In this document: positions 19,173 to 28,409 of the stretch, piece after piece | How the letters are laid out: each line of letters starts with the position of its first letter | Numbering within the stretch: position 1 is the stretch's first letter | Assembly (NCBI GenBank): GCA_003268905.1 | Contig: QLTU01000018.1 | Coordinates: 1 to 64,000 of the forward strand | DNA: 64,000 nt | Direction: 5' to 3' | From: Acidovorax defluvii | GTDB lineage: Bacteria; Pseudomonadota; Gammaproteobacteria; Burkholderiales; Burkholderiaceae_C | Notes under the pieces: generated by a model | The model's database searches: none | What the model was told of the DNA's origin: nothing | Seen by the model: the letters and a program-made list of their open reading frames with translations, nothing else | Program-made: the position numbers and the translations under genes

Positions 19173-21516
19173 TCAGAGCGGTGAAGCTTCCCCCTGGCGG
19201 GCTTGCCAGGCCAGAAAGTCGTCGACCGGCAGGGGCAGCGCGATGTGGTAACCCTGCGCCTCATCGCACGCCAGGGTGCGCAGGCGCACCAAAATGGCAG
19301 CGGTTTCCACGCCTTCGGCCACCACGGTGAGGCCCAGGTTGTGTGCCAGGTCGATGGTGGAGCGCACGATCATGGCGTCGTCCTCGCCTGCCTCCATGCC
19401 CATGACAAAGGATTTGTCGATCTTGAGCTCGTCCACCGGCAGGCGTTTGAGGTAGGCCAGCGACGAATAGCCGGTTCCAAAATCATCAATCGACAGCTTG
19501 AACCCCTGCTCCGACAGGCGGTTGAGCATGGCCTCGGCGCGCTGGGGGTCGTCCATGATGGCGCTTTCGGTGATCTCCAGGCAAAACGCACTGGCCTGCA
19601 CGCCGTGGCGGGCCAGAATGCCCGCCAGCCGGGTGCTGAGCTCGGGGTCCAGCAAATCCCGTGTGGACAGGTTGACCGACACGCGCAGCGGCAGGTGCCG
19701 CGCCTGGGGCGAAGCCAGCAAGCGGGCGACCTCTTCAAAGACCCACAGCGTGAGCTGGCGCACGAACCCCGTCTGCTCGGCAAACGGAATGAAGTTGACG
19801 GGAGGAACCAGCCCGCGCTGCGGATGCTGCCAGCGCACCAGGGCCTCGGCCGCCAGCCCCGGCTGGCCGTGCAGCGCAACCTTGGGCTGCAGGTACAGGC
19901 GCAGTTCGTTGTGCTCCACGGCCCGGCGCAGCTCGGACAGCAACGACAGGGTTTGCGCGCTCGCCAGATCAAAGCCGGGGTCGTATCGCAGCGCCCCGCT
20001 GAGCTGGCGCTTGGCCGCATACATGGCAATCTCGGAACGGCTGAGCAGGGTGTCGGCATCGTCGGCGTCGTCCGGCCAGCACGCAATGCCGATACCGGCG
20101 CTCAGATCCACACTTTGGTCTTCAAAGACCAGCGGCTCTTCGAACGAGCGGTGGATGCGGCGCGCCACCTCGTGGGCTGCAGCGGCATCGGCCCCTTGCA
20201 GCAACACGGCAAACTCGTTGCCGCCCATGCGGGCCACCATGTCCTGCGGTGCGCCCACCTGCTCGCGCAGCCGGCCCGCCACCGCCTGCAGCAGCCGGTC
20301 GCCAAAGGCATAGCCGAGCACATCGTTCACATGCTTGAACCGATCGAGGTCCAGGGTCAGCACAGCCAGCGCTTGTGGCACGCCCACATTGGCGGAGGTG
20401 GCGGCCACCACGGCTGCACGAAAACGCTCGCGGTTGGGCAGCCCCGTGAGGCGATCCCAAAAGGCCAGCCTCCGAATCTCGCTTTGCTGCGCGCCGATAT
20501 CGACCCGCATCTTGTCAAACGAGCGCGCCAGATTGCCGATTTCATCGGCGCGGTCGGTGTGCTCCATCGGCACGTCATATTCGCCGCGGGACAATCGCCG
20601 TGTGGCGGCCAGCAGCGAGCGCAAAGGGGTCGTCACACGCTGTGCCATCACGCCATTGCCCAAGGCAAACAGCAGCACACCGGCCACCGTGATGATGGCC
20701 AGCAACACCTGCAACTGGCGATAGGGCGCAACGACCTCGTCCACCGAGCGCAGCAACAGCGCCTGCACATCGCCCCCGACCGTGTCCAGAGGACTGGCGC
20801 GTGCCAGCAAGACCCCTTGATCGGTGTCGAGCTCGCCTGTGGGGATGCCCTGGCGGCGCAGCATCGCCAGCGGGGCGGCGGGCAAGGTGCTCACCGGCAC
20901 GGACAGCACGCCATCCTCGCCTTTCACCAGCAGCGCCACATGCACCGACAGCAACTGCCGCATTTCGTCCGCCAGGGGCTGGCTGACGGGAAACCCCATC
21001 AACACCCAACCGATGACCACCGGCGCCCGCATGGGCACCATGACAAACTGGTAGGGCACGCCACCGATCACGGCCATGCGGCTGCCCTGCGGCTGGCTGG
21101 CCAGCAGCGGCGCCACCTGCCGCACAGCGGCCTGGAAATCGCGTGCGCCGCCGGATGCGCTTAGCGAACGCAGGTTCAATCGGGTGTCCAGCAGCGCCGT
21201 CACCTCGGCGCCGATCCGGCTGCCATGGTTCTCCAGCACCGACTGGATGGTTTCCTCGTCATCCGAGTTCACTGCCGAGCGGAACCCGTAGTCGGCCGCC
21301 AGCAAGGCCGAGCCCTGGCGCAGCTTCTCTGCGTTCTGGTCAAGCAGCCGCCGCCAGACGGTTTCGTCGGTGTCGAGTTCGCGCGCGATCTGGCTGCGGG
21401 CGTTGCGGTCGATGGTGGTGCGCCCCTACGGCCTGTTCGGCACGCACGATCAGCAGCAGCAGCGACATGCCCACCAGCGGCACGATGAGGCTGCGCCGCA
21501 GCACAGACAGCTTCAA
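19173..21516 (-). pseudogene. GGDEF-EAL signalling protein with N-terminal frameshift
   Basis: A c-di-GMP protein of about 780 residues if restored. From a TTG at 21516 (TTGA overlap with the preceding gene) the frame gives LRRSLIVPLVGMSLLLLI, a membrane anchor. Near 21420-21430 it slips: the continuation ARSQIARELDTDETVW and QGSALLAADYGFRSAV is in another frame, with a TAG between, so the halves are separate unless this is a sequence error. The remainder has a periplasmic sensor, second membrane helix, HAMP, a GGDEF domain with altered GGNEF and no RxxD inhibitory site, and an EAL domain with intact AEALVRWQ, DDFGTGYSSLAYLKR and EGVET. If expressed it is more likely a phosphodiesterase than a cyclase. 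Confidence 0.8.
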
Positions 21517-22196
21517 GGCTGCAACCCCTGCATGCGCACAGTCACCTCAGCAGTGCCGGTGGCAGGCACGATCAGCGCCTGCTCCAGTGCGGGCGCGCCC
21601 ACGGGTAAGCGGGTGTGCCAGGTGCGCAGGCGGTAACTGCCAGCCGGTACGTCGTCGATCTGTGCCTTGCCCGTGGCCGCAAGGGACTGGGCGTAATAGG
21701 GGGTGTCCACCACCAGAATCCAGCCGACCATCTGGTCATGGATGTTGCAGCCCAGCACCACCACGCCGGGTCGATCGAACAGCACGGGGTTGGCCGGTGT
21801 GCCGGTGTAGAGCTTGAGCTCGAACTTCTTGGCCGGTGAGAACGAATACACATGGTGGCGCACCGTGTCGTGGTTGGGGAAGCGCACCTCGGAGCCCACC
21901 GGTACCACCAGCACTTCGGGCACAAACTGCTTTTTTTGCTGCGCCATCTCCAGCGCCGCCAGGGGGCGCACCTGGCGGCGCGCTTGTGCCGACTCCAGAA
22001 ACACCACGGCATCGCCCACGGGTTTGCCGGCCGCGTCCAGCACCTCGATCTGCACGGTGGCGGCATGCGCCGTCCCGGCCTGGCCCCATGTCAGGCACAG
22101 CACACATGCCATGCCGCAGGCCGTGCCGAGCGCAGGCGGCATCCAGGCGCGCACCAAGCCAATGCTTCGCTCCAGCCACACCGCAAGCATGGTCAT
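21513..22196 (-). CDS. Cupredoxin-like periplasmic protein (methylamine-utilisation type)
   Basis: Product of 227 residues: a signal/anchor region to about residue 45, then a plastocyanin-like fold. Likely copper ligands are the His of FPNHDTVRHHVYSF and Cys, His and Met of VVLGCNIHDQMVGWI, the classic blue-copper arrangement. A C-terminal PAGSYRLRTWHTRLP segment follows. Proteins of this type are often annotated as methylamine utilisation proteins but usually have no link to methylamine. Here the ATG overlaps the stop of the DUF4394 gene (ATGA) and its stop overlaps the GGDEF-EAL start. Three gene products in one coupled operon suggest a redox- or copper-related input into c-di-GMP signalling (inference). 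Confidence 0.85.
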   Translation of the reverse strand: MTMLAVWLERSIGLVRAWMPPALGTACGMACVLCLTWGQAGTAHAATVQIEVLDAAGKPVGDAVVFLESAQARRQVRPLAALEMAQQKKQFVPEVLVVPVGSEVRFPNHDTVRHHVYSFSPAKKFELKLYTGTPANPVLFDRPGVVVLGCNIHDQMVGWILVVDTPYYAQSLAATGKAQIDDVPAGSYRLRTWHTRLPVGAPALEQALIVPATGTAEVTVRMQGLQP

Positions 22197-23086
22197 GGTT
22201 CGATCGCCACGCCAATCAGCGCGCTGCCGTCACCCACCTGGCCGAGATCGGTGGCACGGCCCGTGGCCAGGTCTACGCGGTGCAGGCGGGTGCGTGGCTC
22301 GGAAGCCGTGCGCACCGCGATCAGGGCCGTGTTGGCAACGTCAGAAATGTCAAAGGCCACATCGGTCAACGCCCCCAGGCCCAGCGCGCCGACGGTGCGC
22401 AGCTGGCCGGTGTTGGGCGAGACGACGGGCACCGCGCCCTCGAGCGAGCCCTGCATGACCAGGGCGCCCCGTGCGCGATCAATGGCGTAGTTGGTGGTGA
22501 TCGTTTCATCGCGGGTGTTGTAGGTGTAGGCGGCCCCCGCAATGTCGGGCGCGCTGCCAAAGTTGACATCGCCCACCACGTAGCGCAACGCCCAATCGGG
22601 CTGCCCCCCGTCGCGGGTGGCATCGCCGTCCACCATGGCACCGGTGTCCGGGTGCAGGCGCAGGTTGTGGCCGGAGGGCGTTACCACGCGAATGCGGTCC
22701 ACCGTGGGGTTGAAATCGAAACCGATCACCGCGCCGTCCAAAGGCAGTGCCACAGTCACCGCACCCACCGGGCTCAGCACGCCGTTGGCACGATCCACCC
22801 GGTAAAGCTGCCCGGACCTGGACAGTGCATAGAGCACGCCACGCGCCACCCGAAAATCGATGCCGATCAGCGCATCGCCCGGGGCCAAGCCGGTGAGCGG
22901 CTTGCGCTCTATCACCCGGCTCGGCTGCGCTGCCTCCAAACGGAGCAGCTCGTGAGAGCCGGAGATGGCATAAACCATTTCCGGGCCCGTGCCAGCCTGC
23001 GGCTGGGCCAAGCCTGCGCATCCCGCCAACATCCACAGGGCGGCAAACCCCACCAGCAAGCGCTGCTTGCGACAAAACAGAGGCAT
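22193..23086 (-). CDS. DUF4394 lipoprotein
   Basis: A 297-residue protein with a lipoprotein signal (LWMLAGCAG), so probably membrane anchored. The rest is DUF4394, a beta-propeller-like domain: VYAISGSHELLRLEAAQP, IGIDFRVARGVLYALSRSGQ, IGFDFNPTVDRIRVVTPSGH and RLHPDTGAMVDGDATRDGG. Its molecular role is unknown. A GGGAG ribosome site lies seven bases before the ATG at 23086, which is why I prefer it to the in-frame GTG at 23101. First gene of the cupredoxin / GGDEF-EAL operon; its stop overlaps the next ATG. Confidence 0.85.
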   Translation of the reverse strand: MPLFCRKQRLLVGFAALWMLAGCAGLAQPQAGTGPEMVYAISGSHELLRLEAAQPSRVIERKPLTGLAPGDALIGIDFRVARGVLYALSRSGQLYRVDRANGVLSPVGAVTVALPLDGAVIGFDFNPTVDRIRVVTPSGHNLRLHPDTGAMVDGDATRDGGQPDWALRYVVGDVNFGSAPDIAGAAYTYNTRDETITTNYAIDRARGALVMQGSLEGAVPVVSPNTGQLRTVGALGLGALTDVAFDISDVANTALIAVRTASEPRTRLHRVDLATGRATDLGQVGDGSALIGVAIEP

Positions 23087-23183
23087 CAAAAACTCCCACA
23101 CATGTAACTGGTTTATACCCTACGCCACCTACCACCGTGGCGGCGCAGCGCAACATGCAATTTCAAAACAAATATCATTTTTT

Positions 23184-23232
23184 ATAGCACGTAGCGCTTA
23201 ACACATAAGGGTTACAGCCATATTTAGCCTAT
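23184..23232 (+). repeat. Palindromic repeat, copy 5
   Basis: ATAGCACGTAGCGCTTAACA then CATAAGGGTTACAGCCATAT. It lies in the gap between the DUF4394 gene start and the Crp/Fnr gene end; the right arm is diverged. The rest of this 258-base gap holds no gene I can support. Confidence 0.7.
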
Positions 23233-23344
23233 AAATAAATGCGACAGACCCCGCCATGCGTGTGCGTCCGGCCCCCAACAGAGCCGCCCTATTTGTAACA
23301 GTGCCATGACGCAAAAAGCGTCCGCACAGCAGGCCAGGGCCCTG

Positions 23345-24067
23345 TCAAACGTCTTTGCACTGAAAGATGCTGGACCGCAACGCAGAAAGCTCCAGCACCC
23401 GCAGCCCGCCGTACTCAATGCGGATGGCCCCTTGCTGTTCGAGCGCAGCCAGGGCCTCATTGACGCGCTGGCGCGACAGCCCCACCAGGTAAGCCAGCTC
23501 CTGCTGCGTGATGCGCAGCACCTCGCCCACATTGGGGTAAAGCACGGGGTTGAACAACGAGGCCAGGCTGCGTGCCACCCGCACATCGGGGTTGTTCAGC
23601 CGGTCGATCTCGCGCGCCGCAATGAACTGCCCCAGGCGTTCATTGAGCTGGTTCATCACAAAGCGGTTGAAGCCGATGGAGTGGTCGAGCAGCCAGTGAA
23701 AGGTGTCGATCGGCAGTCCCGCCACCACACTTTTGCGCAGGGCCTGGATGTTGTAGCGGTAGGGCTCGCGCTTGAGCGCGGTGCCCTCGCCAAACCAGCC
23801 GCCGGGAGGCACGCCAGTGAAAGTCATGGTCTGGCCCTGGGCGTTGTCGCTGCTCATCTTGAGCAGGCCCTCCACCACGCCAAACCAATAAGTCACCGGC
23901 CGCCCGAGACGGCAGACATAGTCCCCCGCTTTCGCGTCGCCCACCAGCAAGGAGGCCACGGCGCGTTCACGCTCGGCGGGCTGCAACGGCATCAGCCAGG
24001 GAATGCCGCCCAGCTCGGCCTCTGTGGGCGGGCGACGGCGCTGGTGCAAGGACAGATCGTGGGTCAT
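23345..24067 (-). CDS. Crp/Fnr-family transcriptional regulator
   Basis: The product has 240 residues. An N-terminal cyclic-nucleotide-binding-like beta barrel (about 25-140) includes VGDAKAGDYVCRLGRPVTYW and GGWFGEGTALKREP. The C-terminal HTH_Crp domain carries ITQQELAYLVGLSRQRVNEA and LAALEQQGAIRIEYGGL. No cluster of four cysteines is present, so it is not an FNR-type oxygen sensor; the effector is unknown. It is transcribed divergently from the binding-protein gene at 24213 and faces an operator-like site that recurs before the CoA-ligase operon, so it is the obvious candidate regulator of both. Confidence 0.87.
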   Translation of the reverse strand: MTHDLSLHQRRRPPTEAELGGIPWLMPLQPAERERAVASLLVGDAKAGDYVCRLGRPVTYWFGVVEGLLKMSSDNAQGQTMTFTGVPPGGWFGEGTALKREPYRYNIQALRKSVVAGLPIDTFHWLLDHSIGFNRFVMNQLNERLGQFIAAREIDRLNNPDVRVARSLASLFNPVLYPNVGEVLRITQQELAYLVGLSRQRVNEALAALEQQGAIRIEYGGLRVLELSALRSSIFQCKDV

Positions 24068-24123
24068 GCGCGATTCTTCGGGGCGATGGAGACTCGGGTT
24101 TTAGGGGAATACCACGAGCCGAA

Positions 24124-24141
24124 TTGTCGTCATAAAGACAA
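24124..24141. promoter_or_regulatory. Operator-like inverted repeat, copy A
   Basis: TTGTC-GTCATAAA-GACAA, 5-bp arms with an 8-base spacer, between the divergent Crp/Fnr and binding-protein genes. The same pattern AATTGTCGTC-NN-AAAGACA recurs at 25440-25458 before the CoA-ligase gene. Confidence 0.6.
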
Positions 24142-24212
24142 AAAAATGCCAATCCTCGCCGGATGATGGCCCCCGTTGGGAGCATCGCTCCCTGATTTCC
24201 AAGGACCAGCCG

Positions 24213-25397
24213 GTGAAACATCCCATCCGTTCGAGCGCTTCGCAGGCCACAGGCCGCCCCGTTACCCATCTGGCCCGCCGCAAGCTGCTGGCGATGGCCG
24301 CGACGCTGCCCTGGCTGGGGGCAGGCAGCGTGCGGGCACAGGAGGGTTCGATCAAGATCGCCCAGTCCACCGCGCTCAGCGGCCCGCTGGCCGACCTGGG
24401 CTCGGCCATGCACCAGGGCGCCAAGGCCGCCTTTGCCGCCATCAACGCCAAGGGCGGAGTGCAAGGCCGCACCATCGAACTCGCCACACTCGACGATGCC
24501 TACGAAGTGCCCAAGGCACTGGCCAACGTCGACCGATTTCTGGCCGACAGCAGCTACTTTGCCCTGTTCAACTGCATGGGCACCCCCATGATCGACGCGA
24601 TGCTACCCAAGGTGATCGAGAGCGGCATCCCTTTCTTTGCGCCGTTCACAGGGGCCCAGCTGAGCCGCACCAAGACCGCCCGCAATGTTTTCAACATCCG
24701 GGCAAGCTATGCCGACGAGGCCGAAAAACTGGTGCAGCACCTGTCCACGATCGGCATCCAGCGCATTGGCATCGTTTACCAGAACAACTCGTTCGGCAAG
24801 GAGGTATTCGACTCGGCCCGGCAATCCATGAGCCGACTCAAACTGCCGGAAGCCGCCGCTGTGACGGTTGAAAACAACGCCTCGGACGCAGGCGCTGCGG
24901 CGGCCAAGCTCGCAGAGGCCAACCCCGAAGCCGTCGTGATTGGCCTGGCGGGCAAGCCCACACTGGAGTTTGTGAAAGCGTTTCGAGCCCTCCGGCGCGG
25001 TGTAACGCTGTATGCACTGTCTGTCATGGGAACCCCTGCCACCGTGAAAGCGCTGGGAGCGGATGCGACGGGCATGGCAATTTCTCAGGTGGTGCCTCTG
25101 CCGTCGAACGTGGTCACACCGGTGGTGCGTGACTTCCAGGCGGCATGGAAAGCATCAGGCGCCACGGCAGAGCCTTCGCACCTGGCGCTGGAGGGATACA
25201 TCAACGCCCGTGTGTTTGCCGAGGCGCTGCAGCGCGCCGGGCGCAATCCAACGCGCGCCGCTTTTATCGACGCCACCTGGAACTTGAAAAAGTGGGATCT
25301 GGGAGGCTTCGAGATCAACGCCACCACACCCGACCGCAATGCATCGCGCTTTGTGGAACTGACGCTGGTGGGACGAGATGGGCGCTTCATCCGATAG
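24213..25397 (+). CDS. ABC transporter substrate-binding protein (Leu/Ile/Val-type)
   Basis: Periplasmic binding protein of 394 residues, Peripla_BP_6 family. A twin-arginine-like leader (LARRKLLAMAATLPWL) ends at VRAQ. The mature part has IKIAQSTALSGPLADLGSAM, INAKGGVQGRTIELATLDDA and the hinge region IGIVYQNNSFGKEVFDSAR. The GTG start at 24213 is supported by an AAGGA site. No permease is in the same transcript, but the Liv-type cassette begins 165 bases downstream. A paralogue lies at 50791. The ligand is unknown; it may be an alternative binding protein for that importer. Confidence 0.88.
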   Translation: MKHPIRSSASQATGRPVTHLARRKLLAMAATLPWLGAGSVRAQEGSIKIAQSTALSGPLADLGSAMHQGAKAAFAAINAKGGVQGRTIELATLDDAYEVPKALANVDRFLADSSYFALFNCMGTPMIDAMLPKVIESGIPFFAPFTGAQLSRTKTARNVFNIRASYADEAEKLVQHLSTIGIQRIGIVYQNNSFGKEVFDSARQSMSRLKLPEAAAVTVENNASDAGAAAAKLAEANPEAVVIGLAGKPTLEFVKAFRALRRGVTLYALSVMGTPATVKALGADATGMAISQVVPLPSNVVTPVVRDFQAAWKASGATAEPSHLALEGYINARVFAEALQRAGRNPTRAAFIDATWNLKKWDLGGFEINATTPDRNASRFVELTLVGRDGRFIR

Positions 25398-25441
25398 CCC
25401 GTGGCAACGAGGGTTCAACCCCATGAGGACTTTCCCGTAAA

Positions 25442-25459
25442 TTGTCGTCCGAAAGACAT
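25442..25459. promoter_or_regulatory. Operator-like inverted repeat, copy B
   Basis: TTGTC-GTCCGAAA-GACAT, matching copy A in sequence and spacing apart from one arm base and two spacer bases. It lies about 100 bases before the CoA-ligase start, where it could control the whole transport operon. Confidence 0.55.
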
Positions 25460-25561
25460 GACAACGTCAAAGTCAGTCCTAGCATGGAGTCCAAAGCGCT
25501 GCCACAAGGCCGCGCACCCGGCAGTCACCGGGCTGACACCTCATTAATATTAGGAACCGGA

Positions 25562-27496
25562 ATGAAGACCACGTTCCCGCAACTGCTGCTCAAGCATGCT
25601 GCCGAGCGCCCCACGGCCCCGGCACTGCGCGAAAAAGAATACGGCATCTGGCAAACATGGACCTGGAAGGATGCCGCCCAGACCGTGCGCCATCTGGGCT
25701 GCGGTCTGCTCGCCCTGGGCTTCCAGCGCGGCCAGAACCTGGCCCTGGTGGGCGACAACCGCCCCCACCTCTATATGAGCATGGTGGCCGTGCAGAGCAT
25801 TGGCGGCGTACCCATTCCCCTTTACCAGGATGCCGTGGCCTCTGAAATGGCCTTTGTGATGGAGGACGCCGAAGTCCAGTTCCTGTTCGCCGAGAACCAG
25901 GAACAGGTCGACAAACTGCTGGAAGTGCGCGAAACCGTGCCCGGCATGGCACACATCATTTACGACGATCCGCGCGGCCTGCGCAACTACGACCAGCCCG
26001 GCCTGATCAGCACCGAAAAACTCAAGGAACTGGGTGCCGAGTGGGACCGCACCCACGCAGGTGTCTGGGATGCCCAGGTTGCACAGAACAGGCCCGACGA
26101 CGTGTCTGTCATCCTCTACACCTCGGGCACCACCGGCAAGCCCAAGGGCGTGTGCCAGACGCACGCGAGCTTCATCGGCTCGGCCCAGGGCGGCGTCGAG
26201 GTGGACGGACTCAATCCCAAAGACAACGTGATCTCCTACCTGCCGCCGGCCTGGGTGGGTGACCACCTGTTCTCGCTGGCCCAGTGGCTGGTGGCGGGCT
26301 TCACCATCAATTGCCCCGAGTCGGCCGCCACCATATCGATCGACCTGCGCGAAATTGGCCCCACCTATTACTTCGCGCCGCCGCGCGTGTTTGAAGGCAT
26401 GCTCACCTCCGTCTCCATCCGCATGGAAGACGCAGCCCCCTTCAAGCGCTGGATGTACTCCAAAGCCATGGACCTGGCCCGGCGCGTGGGCTCTGACATC
26501 CTTGACGGCAAGCCTGTGGGCCTCATGGACCGGCTGATGTACACGCTGGGCGACGTCACCATCTACGGGCCGCTGCGCAACGTGATGGGCCTGTCGCGCA
26601 TTCGCGTGGCCTACACGGCCGGCGCCGCCATCGGCCCCGATTTGTTCCGCTTCTTCCGCTCCATCGGCATCAACCTCAAGCAGCTCTACGGCCAGACCGA
26701 GACCTGCGCCTATGTGTGCATCCAGAAAAACGGCCAGGTCAAGCTCAACACCGTGGGCCAGGCCGCGCCCGGCATTGAACTGAAGATTGCTGACAACGGC
26801 GAGGTGCTGGTCAAGGGCGTGTCGGTGCTCAAGGAGTACTACAAGCGCCCCGACGCCACGGCCGAGGTCATCGACGCCAATGGCTACTTCCACACGGGCG
26901 ATGCCGGCGTGCTCGACCAGGACGGCCACCTGCGCATCATCGACCGCGCCAAAGACGTGGGCAAGCTCACCGGCGGCGCCATGTTCGCGCCCAACTACAT
27001 CGAGAACAAGCTCAAGTTCTTCCCGCAGGTCAAGGAAGCCGTGTGCTTCGGCCATGGCAAAGACCAGGTCTGCGCCTTCATCAACATCGACTACGAGGCC
27101 GTGGGCAACTGGGCCGAGCGCCAGGGCCTGCCCTATGGCGGCTATGTGGACCTGGCCTCCAAGCCCCAGGTGCTGCAGCTCATTGCCGAGTGCATCGGCC
27201 AGGTCAATGAAGGCCTGGCGGGCGAGCCCGGCATGTCCGACACGCAGGTGGCGCGCTTCCTGGTGCTGCACAAGGAACTCGACCCCGACGACGACGAACT
27301 GACCCGCACCCGCAAAGTGCGCCGCGGCTTCATCGCTCAGAAGTACGGCGTGCTGGTGGATGCGCTCTACGGCGGGCGCACCGAACAATTCATCGAAACC
27401 CAGGTCAAGTTCGAGGATGGCCGCACCGGCAGCGTCAGCGCCACGCTGCAAATCCTCGACGCCAAGATCCATGCGCCTGCCAAGGTCGGTGCCTGA
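25562..27496 (+). CDS. AMP-forming long-chain acyl/aryl-CoA ligase
   Basis: A 644-residue adenylate-forming enzyme that turns a carboxylic acid into its CoA thioester. Motifs: P-loop SVILYTSGTTGKPKGVCQTH, A5-like LKQLYGQTETCAYVCI, A7 GYFHTGDAGVLDQDGHLRII and A8 RAKDVGKLTGGAMFAPNYIE. The overall pattern is that of the large ACSL-like class often encoded with Liv-type transporters in Burkholderiales. The ATG at 25562 has an AGGAA site; the frame is open back to 25442 with an ATG at 25484, but that part is not conserved-looking. First gene of the importer operon. Confidence 0.9.
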   Translation: MKTTFPQLLLKHAAERPTAPALREKEYGIWQTWTWKDAAQTVRHLGCGLLALGFQRGQNLALVGDNRPHLYMSMVAVQSIGGVPIPLYQDAVASEMAFVMEDAEVQFLFAENQEQVDKLLEVRETVPGMAHIIYDDPRGLRNYDQPGLISTEKLKELGAEWDRTHAGVWDAQVAQNRPDDVSVILYTSGTTGKPKGVCQTHASFIGSAQGGVEVDGLNPKDNVISYLPPAWVGDHLFSLAQWLVAGFTINCPESAATISIDLREIGPTYYFAPPRVFEGMLTSVSIRMEDAAPFKRWMYSKAMDLARRVGSDILDGKPVGLMDRLMYTLGDVTIYGPLRNVMGLSRIRVAYTAGAAIGPDLFRFFRSIGINLKQLYGQTETCAYVCIQKNGQVKLNTVGQAAPGIELKIADNGEVLVKGVSVLKEYYKRPDATAEVIDANGYFHTGDAGVLDQDGHLRIIDRAKDVGKLTGGAMFAPNYIENKLKFFPQVKEAVCFGHGKDQVCAFINIDYEAVGNWAERQGLPYGGYVDLASKPQVLQLIAECIGQVNEGLAGEPGMSDTQVARFLVLHKELDPDDDELTRTRKVRRGFIAQKYGVLVDALYGGRTEQFIETQVKFEDGRTGSVSATLQILDAKIHAPAKVGA

Positions 27497-27514
27497 GACA
27501 CCGGAAAGCACCCC

Positions 27515-28300
27515 ATGACCCAGAAAAAGATTGGCGACGTCATCCTGGACGTCAAAAACATCAGCCTGCGCTTTGGCGGCGTGAAGGCCCTGACCGACAT
27601 CTCGTTCAACGTGCGCGAGCATGAGATCCGCTCCATCATCGGACCCAACGGCGCCGGCAAGAGCTCCATGCTCAACTGCATCAACGGCGTCTACACGCCC
27701 TCGGAGGGCTCCATTACCTTCCGTGGCAAGACGTTCGACCACATGAACAGCCGCCAGGTGGCCGAGATGGGTGTGGCTCGCACCTTTCAGAACCTGGCGC
27801 TGTTCAAGGGCATGAGCGTGATCGACAACATCATGTCGGGGCGCAACCTCAAGATCAAGAGCAACCTGTTCATGCAGGCGCTGCGCTGGGGCCCGGCAGA
27901 GCGCGAGGAAATCGCACACCGCGAGAAGGTTGAGCACATCATCGACTTCCTCGAAATTCAGGCCTTCCGCAAGACCCCCGTGGGCCAATTGCCCTACGGC
28001 CTGCAAAAGCGCGTGGACCTGGGCAGGGCCCTGGCCATGGAGCCGCAGGTGCTGCTGCTTGATGAGCCCATGGCCGGCATGAACGTGGAAGAAAAGCAGG
28101 ACATGTGCCGCTTCATCCTGGACGTGAACGACGAGTTCGGCACCACCATCGTCCTGATCGAGCACGACATGGGCGTGGTGATGGACATCTCCGACCGCGT
28201 GGTGGTTCTGGACTACGGCAAGAAGATTGGCGACGGCGCGCCGCAGGAAGTCCGCGACAACGAAGACGTGATCCGCGCCTATCTGGGCACCAGCCACTGA
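27515..28300 (+). CDS. Liv-type ABC transporter ATPase (LivG class)
   Basis: Cytoplasmic ATPase subunit, 261 residues. Walker A is IGPNGAGKSS (about 42-51), the signature is degenerate LPYGLQKRVDLGRAL, Walker B is VLLLDEPMAGM and the switch is IEHDMGVVMDI. The extended region between Walker A and the signature is typical of LivG. It starts 18 bases after the CoA-ligase stop, so the two are co-transcribed. It pairs with the LivF-class ATPase at 32217. Confidence 0.93.
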   Translation: MTQKKIGDVILDVKNISLRFGGVKALTDISFNVREHEIRSIIGPNGAGKSSMLNCINGVYTPSEGSITFRGKTFDHMNSRQVAEMGVARTFQNLALFKGMSVIDNIMSGRNLKIKSNLFMQALRWGPAEREEIAHREKVEHIIDFLEIQAFRKTPVGQLPYGLQKRVDLGRALAMEPQVLLLDEPMAGMNVEEKQDMCRFILDVNDEFGTTIVLIEHDMGVVMDISDRVVVLDYGKKIGDGAPQEVRDNEDVIRAYLGTSH

Positions 28301-28330
28301 AAGCCTATGACCCCCACGCTTGTCACTTCG

Positions 28331-28398
28331 TGTACTGCGCTGCCCCCCGAGGGGGCCTCGGTCGCCTTGGGGCGGCCCGGCGCCGACCGACTTTGAAC
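28331..28398 (+). repeat. GC-rich intergenic hairpin repeat between livG- and livH-type genes
   Basis: The gap holds GCCCCCCGAGGGGGC (28342-28356), a compact GC hairpin, then CCTTGGGGCGGCCCGGCGCC. Very similar GC-rich blocks occur at 32000-32100 and 33040-33106 in the same operon. I associate such blocks with Comamonadaceae intergenic repeats. They are likely to affect transcript processing or attenuation. Confidence 0.5.
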
Positions 28399-28409
28399 GG
28401 AACAAACAA

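Noticed and set aside
24213-25397. Methylamine or amide (AmiC/FmdD-type) function for the binding protein
   Set aside because: General Peripla_BP_6 features do not allow ligand assignment; left as ligand unknown.
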